A stretch of 10,184 bases of DNA, taken from contig DASUWS010000251.1 of assembly GCA_036378295.1 (NCBI GenBank), positions 1-10,184 on the forward strand, read 5' to 3'. Source of the stretch: DAHUXT01 sp036378295 (GTDB lineage Bacteria > Chloroflexota > Ktedonobacteria > Ktedonobacterales > JADMIN01). Of the stretch, positions 1-5,782 are shown piece after piece (position 1 is the first letter of the stretch; every line of letters begins with the position of its first letter). The notes under the pieces are model-generated. The model saw only the letters and a list, made by a program, of their open reading frames with translations, had not been told where the DNA came from and did no database searches. Both the position numbers and the translations under genes were made by a program.

Positions 1-680
1 CCAGCCACAGGAGCTTTGCCATTCGTCACGGTGCCGACAACCGTATCGTTCAGCGCATCGGCGCGAATCGAGTGTAGTGCTCCAGTATGGGCATCGATAT
101 ATATGACCATGCGCCCGCTCGGAGAGACGCTCCACCCGGCGACCTGAACCCCCTTGGGTGTCAACTGCTGGGGTAGGCCCGAACCGCTTTCCGGCGCACT
201 CCAGAGCGCGTCCCCATGCTCATAGATCAGACGGGTGCCAGCGGGCAGCGGCACAATTCCGCCCCCAGGATTCCCGATGGTCGTGGTACTACCATGGTGG
301 TTTGCCTGCTGTGTGGGCAGGAAGCCCTGCCGGAATAGCAGGGCTCCGCCGAGAGTCAGCACCAGCACTGCCGCTGCCACCAGCGCACCCGACAAGGGAG
401 TGACATAATTGCGCTGGCGGGAGCGCGCGCGGGCCAGGTGGAGATATCGCGAGGAGTTGAAGAATCGCTCACGCATATCGGGCGGCGGCTCGATGAACGG
501 CAGCGCCCGTACCAACTCGTCGCCGCGCCGAAAATCCGCCAGGATTTCCTGGCAGCGTTCGCACGTCGCGAGATGCGCCTCAACGCTTTGCCTCAACTGC
601 GGATCGAGGACATCGTCGAGGTATCCGCTCAACTCGTCCTCTGCCCGCTCACAGGTCATGTGTATCGTATCGTTATCCAT
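1..680 (-). CDS. Membrane-anchored zinc-finger anti-sigma factor (3' end cut off by window)
   Basis: At least 226 residues; the reading frame runs off the left edge, so the C-terminus is missing. The N-terminus has a zf-HC2 type anti-sigma zinc finger: Cys10, then the HxxxCxxC motif at His36, Cys40 and Cys43. A single membrane helix follows at about residues 96-116, then a Gly/Thr/Pro-rich linker. The start of an outside domain has phrases typical of TolB/WD-like propeller repeats (LIYEHGDALWSAP, then WSVSPSGRMVIYIDA). In this family the cytoplasmic finger binds an ECF sigma factor and releases it on signal; the outer domain probably senses. The gene lies 215 bases downstream of an ECF sigma gene on the same strand, so that is its likely partner. 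The first ATG (680) is preferred because AAGGTGA lies upstream; the ATG at 659 has no SD. Sensed signal unknown. Confidence 0.85.
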   Translation of the reverse strand, partial: MDNDTIHMTCERAEDELSGYLDDVLDPQLRQSVEAHLATCERCQEILADFRRGDELVRALPFIEPPPDMRERFFNSSRYLHLARARSRQRNYVTPLSGALVAAAVLVLTLGGALLFRQGFLPTQQANHHGSTTTIGNPGGGIVPLPAGTRLIYEHGDALWSAPESGSGLPQQLTPKGVQVAGWSVSPSGRMVIYIDAHTGALHSIRADALNDTVVGTVTNGKAPVA

Positions 681-735
681 GATTAGCTACATCACCTTAA
701 CAGGTGCCGGAGATTCCCGGTCACGCTCGGTTCGG

Positions 736-843
736 TTACGCTCCGCGGAGCCACTTCGCTGCATCTATTTCATCTAGATCGTGTATCAGTGTCCTGGTGG
801 CCCGCCTGCATAAGGGCGTAAGCTCGCCGATCTGACGCATCAT
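736..843 (-). CDS. Candidate 35-residue small ORF between sigma and anti-sigma genes
   Basis: This reading frame opens with a double ATG and ends at TAA. It codes for a short, charged, non-membrane peptide beginning MMRQIGELTPLCRRATRTL and ending in KWLRGA. It lies in the 215-base gap between the sigma and anti-sigma genes, in their direction. The only ribosome-binding hint is AGGGA about 14 bases before the first ATG. I do not recognise it. It may be a chance frame in an untranslated spacer, and is listed because the spacer is unusually long for a sigma/anti-sigma pair. Confidence 0.15.
   Translation of the reverse strand: MMRQIGELTPLCRRATRTLIHDLDEIDAAKWLRGA
740..751. repeat. 12-bp perfect palindrome in the sigma/anti-sigma spacer
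   Basis: GCTCCGCGGAGC reads the same on both strands. It lies about 60 bases upstream of the anti-sigma start. It could form a small hairpin in the transcript or bind a dimeric protein. GC-rich palindromes of this length can also arise by chance. Confidence 0.35.
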
Positions 844-895
844 CGCGCCCGGCAGATCCCTGTTGTGGCGTCGTACCGCGACCTGGATAGCAGCG

Positions 896-1543
896 CTATT
901 TACGCGGCTTGGTGCGGTTTACCACGGTACCAGCTTCCAGCGCGCGATAGTGCTCGCGGAAGGAGTGGCGCGCTCGGGAGAGGAACATCTTGACGCCGCT
1001 CTCGGCGATGCCAAGGGCCTTGGCGATTTCGGCGTAGGTCAGGCCGTGTTGCGTATAGAGCTGCAGCGCCAGACCATACTGCTTCGGCATCTGCTCCAGA
1101 GTCTGCCGCACAAGTTCAGTCGTCCCGATCGTTTCCTGTGGGTCGGCATGGTCAACATCAGCCGGCTCATGATCGAGCTCCGGCAGAGAGGTCCAGGTGA
1201 TGAGCCTGCGCCGACGCAATGCATCGTAGGCCGTATTGGTCGCGATGCGATAGAGCCAGGCTGAAAGCTTCAGGCTGGCATCCATCCGCGAGATTGCCTT
1301 GAACGCCTTGTAGAACGTGTCCTGTGTCAAGTCGTCAGCCAGCTCGCGATTGCCCACCAGGTGATAGATGAAATTGAAAATCGGAGTCTTGTATTCGTCG
1401 TAAATACGCTCAAAGGACCATTCAGGCCCCGAAGACCCCTCGCTGGTCACGCGCTTGTGCTCCCTCGCCAACGCTGGCTGTAGCTCAGCCACATCGTTCA
1501 TGCGCGCGGAGGCACTCGGCTCGGAACGGGTTGACAGGCTCAT
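896..1543 (-). CDS. ECF-family RNA polymerase sigma factor (sigma-70 group 4)
   Basis: A 215-residue protein, the usual ECF size. Region 2 covers about residues 44-115, with the core-binding and -10-recognition segment DEYKTPIFNFIYHLVGNRE followed by ADDLTQDTFYKAF and AWLYRIATNTAYDALRRRR. A short acidic linker (about 120-142) leads to region 4 (143-200), whose helix-turn-helix is GLTYAEIAKALGIAESGVKM followed by LSRAR. It directs RNA polymerase to a small regulon when freed from its anti-sigma factor. The reading frame extends upstream to 1663, but the ATG at 1543 is preferred: GGGAGG lies nine to ten bases before it, and the extra residues are not sigma-like. An ATG at 1501 is a weaker alternative. 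The first ~40 residues lack family similarity. The anti-sigma gene follows after 215 bases. An inverted repeat sits just upstream in the leader. Confidence 0.92.
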   Translation of the reverse strand: MSLSTRSEPSASARMNDVAELQPALAREHKRVTSEGSSGPEWSFERIYDEYKTPIFNFIYHLVGNRELADDLTQDTFYKAFKAISRMDASLKLSAWLYRIATNTAYDALRRRRLITWTSLPELDHEPADVDHADPQETIGTTELVRQTLEQMPKQYGLALQLYTQHGLTYAEIAKALGIAESGVKMFLSRARHSFREHYRALEAGTVVNRTKPRK

Positions 1544-1566
1544 ACCTTCCGGCCTCCCATGCCACA

Positions 1567-1619
1567 CCGTTCCGATTGACCGATGAATCGATGCACAATT
1601 CATCTCACCATTGGAACGG
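1567..1619 (-). promoter_or_regulatory. Nested inverted repeat in the sigma-factor leader
   Basis: Outer arms CCGTTCC (1567-1573) and GGAACGG (1613-1619) enclose inner arms GATGAAT (1582-1588) and ATTCATC (1598-1604), which have a nine-base loop. The structure ends 23 bases before the ATG at 1543, just outside the SD. It could be a leader hairpin or a pair of operator half-sites; the sequence does not decide between them. Confidence 0.35.
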
Positions 1620-1684
1620 ACGCACAGAACGGCAGTAACATCTACCGGTCTGAGTAACCGCATACCTGAACGCGCACTATTCCG

Positions 1685-1701
1685 TCCCGCTATATGCGGG
1701 A
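1685..1701. repeat. Short hairpin, 6-bp stem with TATAT loop
   Basis: TCCCGC, loop TATAT, then GCGGGA. It lies in the intergenic region upstream of the sigma gene, with no T-run on either side, so it is not a standard intrinsic terminator. Confidence 0.35.
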
Positions 1702-1720
1702 TGCGCCTCCTGGATCAGGC

Positions 1721-1750
1721 AAAAACTGAGGCGATGTCGCAAACACATCG
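1721..1750 (-). terminator. Possible weak intrinsic terminator after the aldehyde dehydrogenase
   Basis: On the minus strand the hairpin CGATGT / ACATCG (1745-1750 and 1732-1737, seven-base loop) is followed six bases later by TTTTT (1725-1721). It lies between the dehydrogenase and sigma genes, where a terminator is expected. The stem is short and the T-run displaced, so the call is tentative. Confidence 0.35.
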
Positions 1751-1782
1751 ATAAGAACAGAGGCCATCGTACCATGCAGAGA

Positions 1783-1845
1783 AACACCAAGGATAACGGC
1801 TACACCATTTGTCCTATCATTGAGATGTAGCCGCTGTCTGGTGTT
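1783..1845. repeat. Long interrupted inverted repeat downstream of the aldehyde dehydrogenase
   Basis: Outer arms AACACCA (1783-1789) and TGGTGTT (1839-1845) and inner arms CGGCTACA (1797-1804) and TGTAGCCG (1826-1833) are all perfect matches. The internal bulges are seven and five bases and the loop is 21 bases. It begins about 49 bases after the dehydrogenase stop. It could protect or end that transcript, or be a protein site. Confidence 0.45.
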
Positions 1846-1893
1846 GTTTCCTCGCCTGATCGAGCAAGGGCTGCAGTGCTCTGGCGCGCTCTC

Positions 1894-3645
1894 TCAGCCG
1901 CGCAACGCTGCCTGTGCAATCGCCGGGGCTTTCCATGCCGAAGGAGCCGCTTCGAAATAGGCCAGACGCCGGAATACCTCATGCCCGGCTCGCGCCCGCG
2001 TGACAAACCACGGCGGCACGGGAGTCGCGCGCCAGGGTCCGCGCATCACAGACTTCTGGGGTCGGTCGAACATGAGCATGTTATGAACGACGCCCGTGCC
2101 CGACCGGATATCGTGGAGAGAATGGCCGGGGAACGCGCCCCAGGTGGTGGTGCCGATGACAAAGCCACTGGCCGCCCAGTAGTTGACCGCCACCGTGCCA
2201 TAGCGCAGGTCCGCGACCGCCCGCTCGACCGCCGCCGCCACAGCGGGATCGCGCAGCGACTTCGGATGGACCAGCAGCGTCACATTGAGCGATCCCCAGA
2301 TGTTCTCATTGGCAAAAGCGACCGCCCGCTCGATATATTCCGGGACGCTCGACGCGGGCAGCGACGTTTCGGCGAAGATACCACAGAACGCCTCGGTCGT
2401 GAAGACGATGTCGTCCTGCTGGTGATGCGGGACACTTTCGATCAGCATCCAGGGAAGATCGTTGCCTTGGGCCTCGCCAAACTGTCTCGCCTCTGGATGC
2501 GCGCGTCGAAAGGCTTCATAGCGATCATGCGCCCCAGGATAGTACGCCGCTCGGGGCGGCACACTGGCAAGCACCTGATGGATCCCCGCAAGCAATGCCT
2601 CGCGTTGTGCCCAGCCGTCGTGCTGCACGATGACGCGGGTTGCGTTGCAGTTGAAGCCCGCGTTGGTGGTGAGCATCGTCGCGATGTGCTCGGCCTGATA
2701 GGCAAGATCACTGGCGCTCCACGGCCCCGGCACGACGATCACCGGACTCACATTACCCAGCTCGCCCGTGATGCGCTTGGTCAGCAGCGGCTGCCCAGCC
2801 GCTTTCCGCGCCGCGCCTTCCGCGCCCGGCCCCCAGACAATCGCATCGAAGGTCTTGTCTGACCCGGTTATATGCACTTCGTCGATGCCGGGATGCGCGC
2901 AAAGATATGCGCCCTCAACTGCTCCCCCATAGACGACGCGCAGCACATCACGCTCGATGAGCGCGCGAAACGCTTCGAGAATGAGCGGTCCCAGATAGGC
3001 GTTGACCGGATTGGCCTTGAAAAGCACCACCTGATCTTCGACGAAGAGCTTATAGAACGCATCGAGCGGTCCAATGCCAGAGACGTTGCCCGCGCCCAGC
3101 ACCAGCGCGACCTTGCCGGGGTGATTCTTGTTGCTATAGCTGACCGCCTGTGTCGCTGGCAACCCTTCCCGCGTGACGCCTGGCTCCATCCAGATTTCGG
3201 CCGTCACGCCGCCAAAGAACAGCTTATCATAGGTTGTCTGCGGAAAGACCTGCGCCGTCACCTGGCCATCTGGTCGCGTCTTGACCGGACCGGGAATACG
3301 CGGAACGCCGTACTTGCGAATATCGTCGAGCGAGTTACGAAGCTGGCGCAACTGCTTGATGACCGTATATGGTCCGGTTGACCATTCCTCGCCGACTCCC
3401 GGAGAGCCTGGCGCGATCTCTTTGGCGCGCAGGCCGGCATCCACCCAACGGGGAGCAATCGCGGCGAAATCGGCAATCATCCGGTCTACAAGAGCAATGC
3501 GTTCCGGCACACTCGTAGCTACCCAGGCGTCTTTCTGGGCCTGGAGCGCGGCAATCGCACTGTCCATGGTGCCCTGGTCGCTAGGGGTAATGGCGTTGTT
3601 GGCCTGTGGGAATTGCGGTGAACCCTGCTGAGCGGCAATGCTCAT
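1894..3645 (-). CDS. Divergent aldehyde dehydrogenase superfamily protein
   Basis: A 583-residue protein, about 80-100 longer than a typical NAD(P)-dependent aldehyde dehydrogenase. The N-terminal helical part (about 30-110) is followed by the Rossmann region. GAGN at 185-188 takes the place of the usual PWN motif and keeps the oxyanion-hole Asn187. KANP begins at Lys210, and HITGS at 258-262 matches the family TGS motif. The general-base glutamate is Glu295 in GELGN and the nucleophile is Cys333 in NAGFNCNATRV. Glu418 in TTEAF likely corresponds to the cofactor-contacting glutamate. Extra length lies around residues 110-175 and in the tail after about 520. It probably oxidises an aldehyde (or acyl-CoA aldehyde) in the cytoplasm; the substrate cannot be read. 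The ATG at 3645 is chosen because GGAGG sits five bases before it; the frame continues upstream to 3774 without an SD. It follows the hemolysin III gene after 174 bases. Confidence 0.85.
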   Translation of the reverse strand: MSIAAQQGSPQFPQANNAITPSDQGTMDSAIAALQAQKDAWVATSVPERIALVDRMIADFAAIAPRWVDAGLRAKEIAPGSPGVGEEWSTGPYTVIKQLRQLRNSLDDIRKYGVPRIPGPVKTRPDGQVTAQVFPQTTYDKLFFGGVTAEIWMEPGVTREGLPATQAVSYSNKNHPGKVALVLGAGNVSGIGPLDAFYKLFVEDQVVLFKANPVNAYLGPLILEAFRALIERDVLRVVYGGAVEGAYLCAHPGIDEVHITGSDKTFDAIVWGPGAEGAARKAAGQPLLTKRITGELGNVSPVIVVPGPWSASDLAYQAEHIATMLTTNAGFNCNATRVIVQHDGWAQREALLAGIHQVLASVPPRAAYYPGAHDRYEAFRRAHPEARQFGEAQGNDLPWMLIESVPHHQQDDIVFTTEAFCGIFAETSLPASSVPEYIERAVAFANENIWGSLNVTLLVHPKSLRDPAVAAAVERAVADLRYGTVAVNYWAASGFVIGTTTWGAFPGHSLHDIRSGTGVVHNMLMFDRPQKSVMRGPWRATPVPPWFVTRARAGHEVFRRLAYFEAAPSAWKAPAIAQAALRG

Positions 3646-3663
3646 AGCAACCTCCATGATGAG

Positions 3664-3705
3664 CCTGGATATGCGGAGAACACGACCATAACATAGATAT
3701 CCAGG
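3664..3705 (-). promoter_or_regulatory. 9-bp perfect inverted repeat upstream of the aldehyde dehydrogenase
   Basis: CCTGGATAT (3664-3672) and ATATCCAGG (3697-3705) are separated by 24 bases. The repeat lies 18 bases before the dehydrogenase ATG and leaves the GGAGG site (3651-3655) free. It may be an operator flanking a promoter (the spacer is A/T-rich, with TATGTTATG on the minus strand) or a leader hairpin. Confidence 0.4.
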
Positions 3706-3819
3706 ACGAACGCCGAAAACGACGCAGAACAGTGAGAGGAGATGGAACGCCCTAGTAGCGCCACAACTATACACTATCTCTACGAGAGCCGCTACACGCT
3801 GTTTGTTATGCGAGGTGCG

Positions 3820-4530
3820 CTACAACCGTGGGAATGGCACCACCCATATCCAGATAATCGCCGCGAAGGCAATGCTGCCCCCGATCACGAAGAGATGGAA
3901 GACCTCATGGAAGCCGAAGACACGCGGGAAGGGATTCGGCCAGCGCCGCGCATAGACCAGCGCGCCAATGGTGTAGAGGACGCCACCGCCCAGCAGCATC
4001 AGCACAGGCGGCCACGAAAGCGCGTGTACGAACGCCGGGAGCGCGAATACCGCCACCCAGCCCATCCCGACATACAGGGATGCCGTCAACCAACGCGGCG
4101 TATGGAGCGTGACCGTCGCCAATGCGATGCCAAACGCGGCCAGCAGCCAGATAATCGTCAGCAGCGTCGGGCGAATCCATCCCTGCAGCACATTGAAGCA
4201 GAGCGGGGTGTACGTGCCCGCGATGAGCACGAAGATATTGGCGTGATCGAGCGCCCGCCAGACCCTGCGCGCGGAGGGCTTCCAGCGGCCAATGTGATAC
4301 AGCGCGCTTACCGTATACAGCTCGACCATGCTCAGCCCGAAGATCGCCAGTGAGATCGTGCGGGCGAGATCATCACGGCTGCGCCAGCACAGCGCCGCCG
4401 TCAGCGCCACCGAGACAACCGCCGCCACCGCATGAAACCAGCCGCGTAAGAGCGGCTTCTTCTCAAAGCCCCGCTCTACGATGCCATTCTCTCCGCCAGG
4501 CATAGCCTTCATCGTCGCCAAATTGTTCAC
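3820..4530 (-). CDS. Hemolysin III family (PAQR-type) membrane protein
   Basis: A 236-residue membrane protein with about seven hydrophobic helices, the normal size for bacterial hemolysin III proteins. Family motifs are all present: SALYH with His79, LDHANIFVLIAGTYTP with Asp95, and FHEVFH with His208 and His212. By alignment with adiponectin receptors, these three histidines and the aspartate form the zinc site, so the catalytic core looks intact. The family is related to ceramidase-like hydrolases; the true bacterial role is unclear and haemolysis is mostly a historical label. I chose the GTG start at 4530 because AGGAGAGGGA lies directly before it. An ATG at 4617 would add 29 non-membrane residues but has no SD, and the intervening DNA forms two tandem hairpins. 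The gene diverges from the MauE-like gene. Confidence 0.85.
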   Translation of the reverse strand: MNNLATMKAMPGGENGIVERGFEKKPLLRGWFHAVAAVVSVALTAALCWRSRDDLARTISLAIFGLSMVELYTVSALYHIGRWKPSARRVWRALDHANIFVLIAGTYTPLCFNVLQGWIRPTLLTIIWLLAAFGIALATVTLHTPRWLTASLYVGMGWVAVFALPAFVHALSWPPVLMLLGGGVLYTIGALVYARRWPNPFPRVFGFHEVFHLFVIGGSIAFAAIIWIWVVPFPRL

Positions 4531-4540
4531 TCCCTCTCCT
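4531..4540 (-). promoter_or_regulatory. Ribosome binding site that decides the hemolysin III start
   Basis: On the minus strand AGGAGAGGGA immediately precedes GTG at 4530, placing AGGAG five bases from the start codon. Neither the ATG at 4617 nor that at 4512 has a comparable site at normal spacing. Confidence 0.6.
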
Positions 4541-4570
4541 GTGCGTGGCGCGAGCGTAACATGCTCCACA

Positions 4571-4596
4571 GCGCGTTCCGCGCACTCTTCTAGAGT
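4571..4596. repeat. Two adjacent 13-base mini-hairpins
   Basis: GCGCG-TTC-CGCGC (4571-4583) is followed with no gap by ACTCT-TCT-AGAGT (4584-4596). Each has a five-base-pair stem and a three-base loop. They lie in the likely leader of the hemolysin III gene, about 40 bases before its GTG. Confidence 0.4.
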
Positions 4597-4738
4597 TAGG
4601 AGCGCACCGGGTTTCATCGGGGTGAGAACGGTTGCCAGCTAACAGAAACGTGCGATCCTATGCGCATACACAGCCCCTGTGTGCGAGATGCTGGGGGTCA
4701 CCATGGGCCAGGGTCTTTCACCCGGTTGATGTCCCTGC

Positions 4739-4744
4739 TAGACT
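4739..4744 (+). promoter_or_regulatory. Candidate extended -10 element for the MauE-like gene
   Basis: TAGACT preceded by TGC matches an extended -10 box (TGn-TANNNT). No good -35 box is visible at the right distance. Transcription would begin near 4751, just upstream of the chosen start at 4783, and would exclude the more upstream ATGs. Confidence 0.3.
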
Positions 4745-4782
4745 GTAAGACAGGTGCGAGAGAAGGCAGGCGGCAGATAGTC

Positions 4783-5637
4783 ATGATGGTGGAGCGAATC
4801 GCGGCGGCACAAGCCCTGGTTGTGGGGCTGGTCTTTGCCTGGGCGGGCATCTGGAAGGTATTCTGGCCAGAGGCACGGCGGACAGCGGCCCAGTCGGCGC
4901 TGGCCAAGATCCTGCCGACGCCGGGTCTGACACTTGCGGCGCACCTCACAGTAGGCATCGGTGAGCTGGGGGTGGCGCTCCTGCTCCTGGCATCACCCTG
5001 GCATGGACTCAGCATGCGCGTGGCGACCGTCTTTACGCTAGGCTTCCTCGGCTATCTGGCGCTGGCCTGGCGACTTGCCCCCGAACGGCCCTGCGCGTGC
5101 ATGGGCGGACGCGCCACCCGCATCTCGCGGCGCTCTGTCATACGGGCTGTTGGGCTGCTCGTGCTCACGCTCATCGGCTGGATGGGTCACGTCTATTGGG
5201 CGATGGCACTCCTGACGGCGTCGTGGGTCGTACTGATCATCCTGTGCGAGATCATTCTGCTCTGGCTGCTCTCACCGGAGTTTGGCTGGCCGGGCATTAA
5301 GCTGGAGCGACGGGTCATCCGGGCGGCGCGGCTGCGGCTCAATCCCACCTGCTCCTGGGTGCCAGAAGATTGGAACGCGTTGGAGCAAAGCCTGCGCAAG
5401 ACTGGCACTTTCAAACAGCTTGCCCCACTGCTCTCGACTGTAAGCGACCGCTGGCGCGAAGGCTGCTGGAGCTTCATCAGCTTTGCCGCCCGCTACGACG
5501 ACCACCCGGCGACCGCGATTTTTGCCATCCCCACGCTCTTCGACGCGCAAGAAATCTCCGTGGCCCTGGTCGACGATGACAGCAATGCCGTCGTGCTCAA
5601 TCTCCCCTCGGCACGTGGGATAGTACCCCCGGCGTAG
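4783..5637 (+). CDS. MauE/DoxX-like membrane protein with extra soluble C-terminal domain
   Basis: A 284-residue protein. Residues 1-163 hold about five hydrophobic helices (roughly 6-28, 51-71, 78-98, 118-138, 141-163), with the Cys-x-Cys motif PCACMGG (Cys104, Cys106) before the fourth helix. This layout matches MauE-type membrane proteins, thought to help form or transfer disulfide bonds, as in maturation of methylamine dehydrogenase. No methylamine genes are present, so a general thiol-redox role is more likely. Residues 165-284 are soluble, contain Cys190 and Cys228, and are not recognised. The frame is open from an ATG at 4660, but 4783 is preferred because the hydrophobic domain starts there and AGGCGG lies about nine bases upstream. 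ATG 4786 and GTG 4789 are close alternatives. Confidence 0.7.
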   Translation: MMVERIAAAQALVVGLVFAWAGIWKVFWPEARRTAAQSALAKILPTPGLTLAAHLTVGIGELGVALLLLASPWHGLSMRVATVFTLGFLGYLALAWRLAPERPCACMGGRATRISRRSVIRAVGLLVLTLIGWMGHVYWAMALLTASWVVLIILCEIILLWLLSPEFGWPGIKLERRVIRAARLRLNPTCSWVPEDWNALEQSLRKTGTFKQLAPLLSTVSDRWREGCWSFISFAARYDDHPATAIFAIPTLFDAQEISVALVDDDSNAVVLNLPSARGIVPPA

Positions 5638-5643
5638 TACCAT

Positions 5644-5659
5644 GAGCGAGGGCACGCTC
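5644..5659 (+). terminator. Weak hairpin after the MauE-like gene
   Basis: GAGCG, loop AGGGCA, then CGCTC, beginning seven bases after the stop and followed by the pyrimidine-rich TCTTGCCTCTCTGTC. There is no true T-run, so termination here is only possible. Confidence 0.25.
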
Positions 5660-5757
5660 TCTTGCCTCTCTGTCAGGATACCGGCACGAAGAGCAACGGA
5701 TTGGCGGATCGTTGGTTTGTGTGCGTTAGAAGAGAGTCAAGAAGGTCGCTCACGATA

Positions 5758-5781
5758 AGGAGACACGAAGGGAGACACGAA
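5758..5781 (+). repeat. Tandem 12-base repeat carrying two Shine-Dalgarno sites before the TIR gene
   Basis: The 11-base unit GGAGACACGAA occurs twice (5759-5769 and 5771-5781) with a 12-base period. Each copy carries a GGAG core. The second copy (GGGAG) lies eight bases before the TTG at 5783 and is well placed for initiation there; the first is about 20 bases away. Confidence 0.7.
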
Positions 5782-5782
5782 C

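Larger units (their letters stand above)
1544..1893. other. 350-base intergenic region with several inverted repeats
   Basis: I see no convincing gene between the end of the aldehyde dehydrogenase and the chosen sigma-factor start. The stretch contains four separate inverted repeats (1567-1619, 1685-1701, 1732-1750, 1783-1845). It probably holds the dehydrogenase 3' end signals and the sigma-gene promoter and leader. No clear sigma-70 promoter could be picked out by eye. Confidence 0.6.

Noticed and set aside
863..1264. 133-residue plus-strand reading frame
   Set aside because: It lies opposite the ECF sigma gene, whose regions 2 and 4 are unmistakable.
1876..2862. 328-residue plus-strand reading frame
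   Set aside because: It is antisense to the aldehyde dehydrogenase, is very rich in Arg/His/Asp as expected for the reverse of a GC-rich gene, and shows no domain. The minus-strand frame has clear catalytic motifs.
3742..4353. 203-residue plus-strand reading frame
   Set aside because: It is antisense to the hemolysin III gene, composed mostly of charged residues and Gln/Pro, with no domain or SD.
4668..4682. Hairpin ACACAG-CCC-CTGTGT upstream of the MauE-like gene
   Set aside because: The six-bp stem is perfect, but it lies far from either start codon with no T-run or promoter link. It is not enough to name as a functional site.
5642..5758. 38-residue plus-strand frame between the MauE-like and TIR genes
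   Set aside because: There is no SD before its ATG, the composition is not protein-like, and it ends exactly where the TIR ribosome-binding repeat begins. It is best explained as chance in a leader region.
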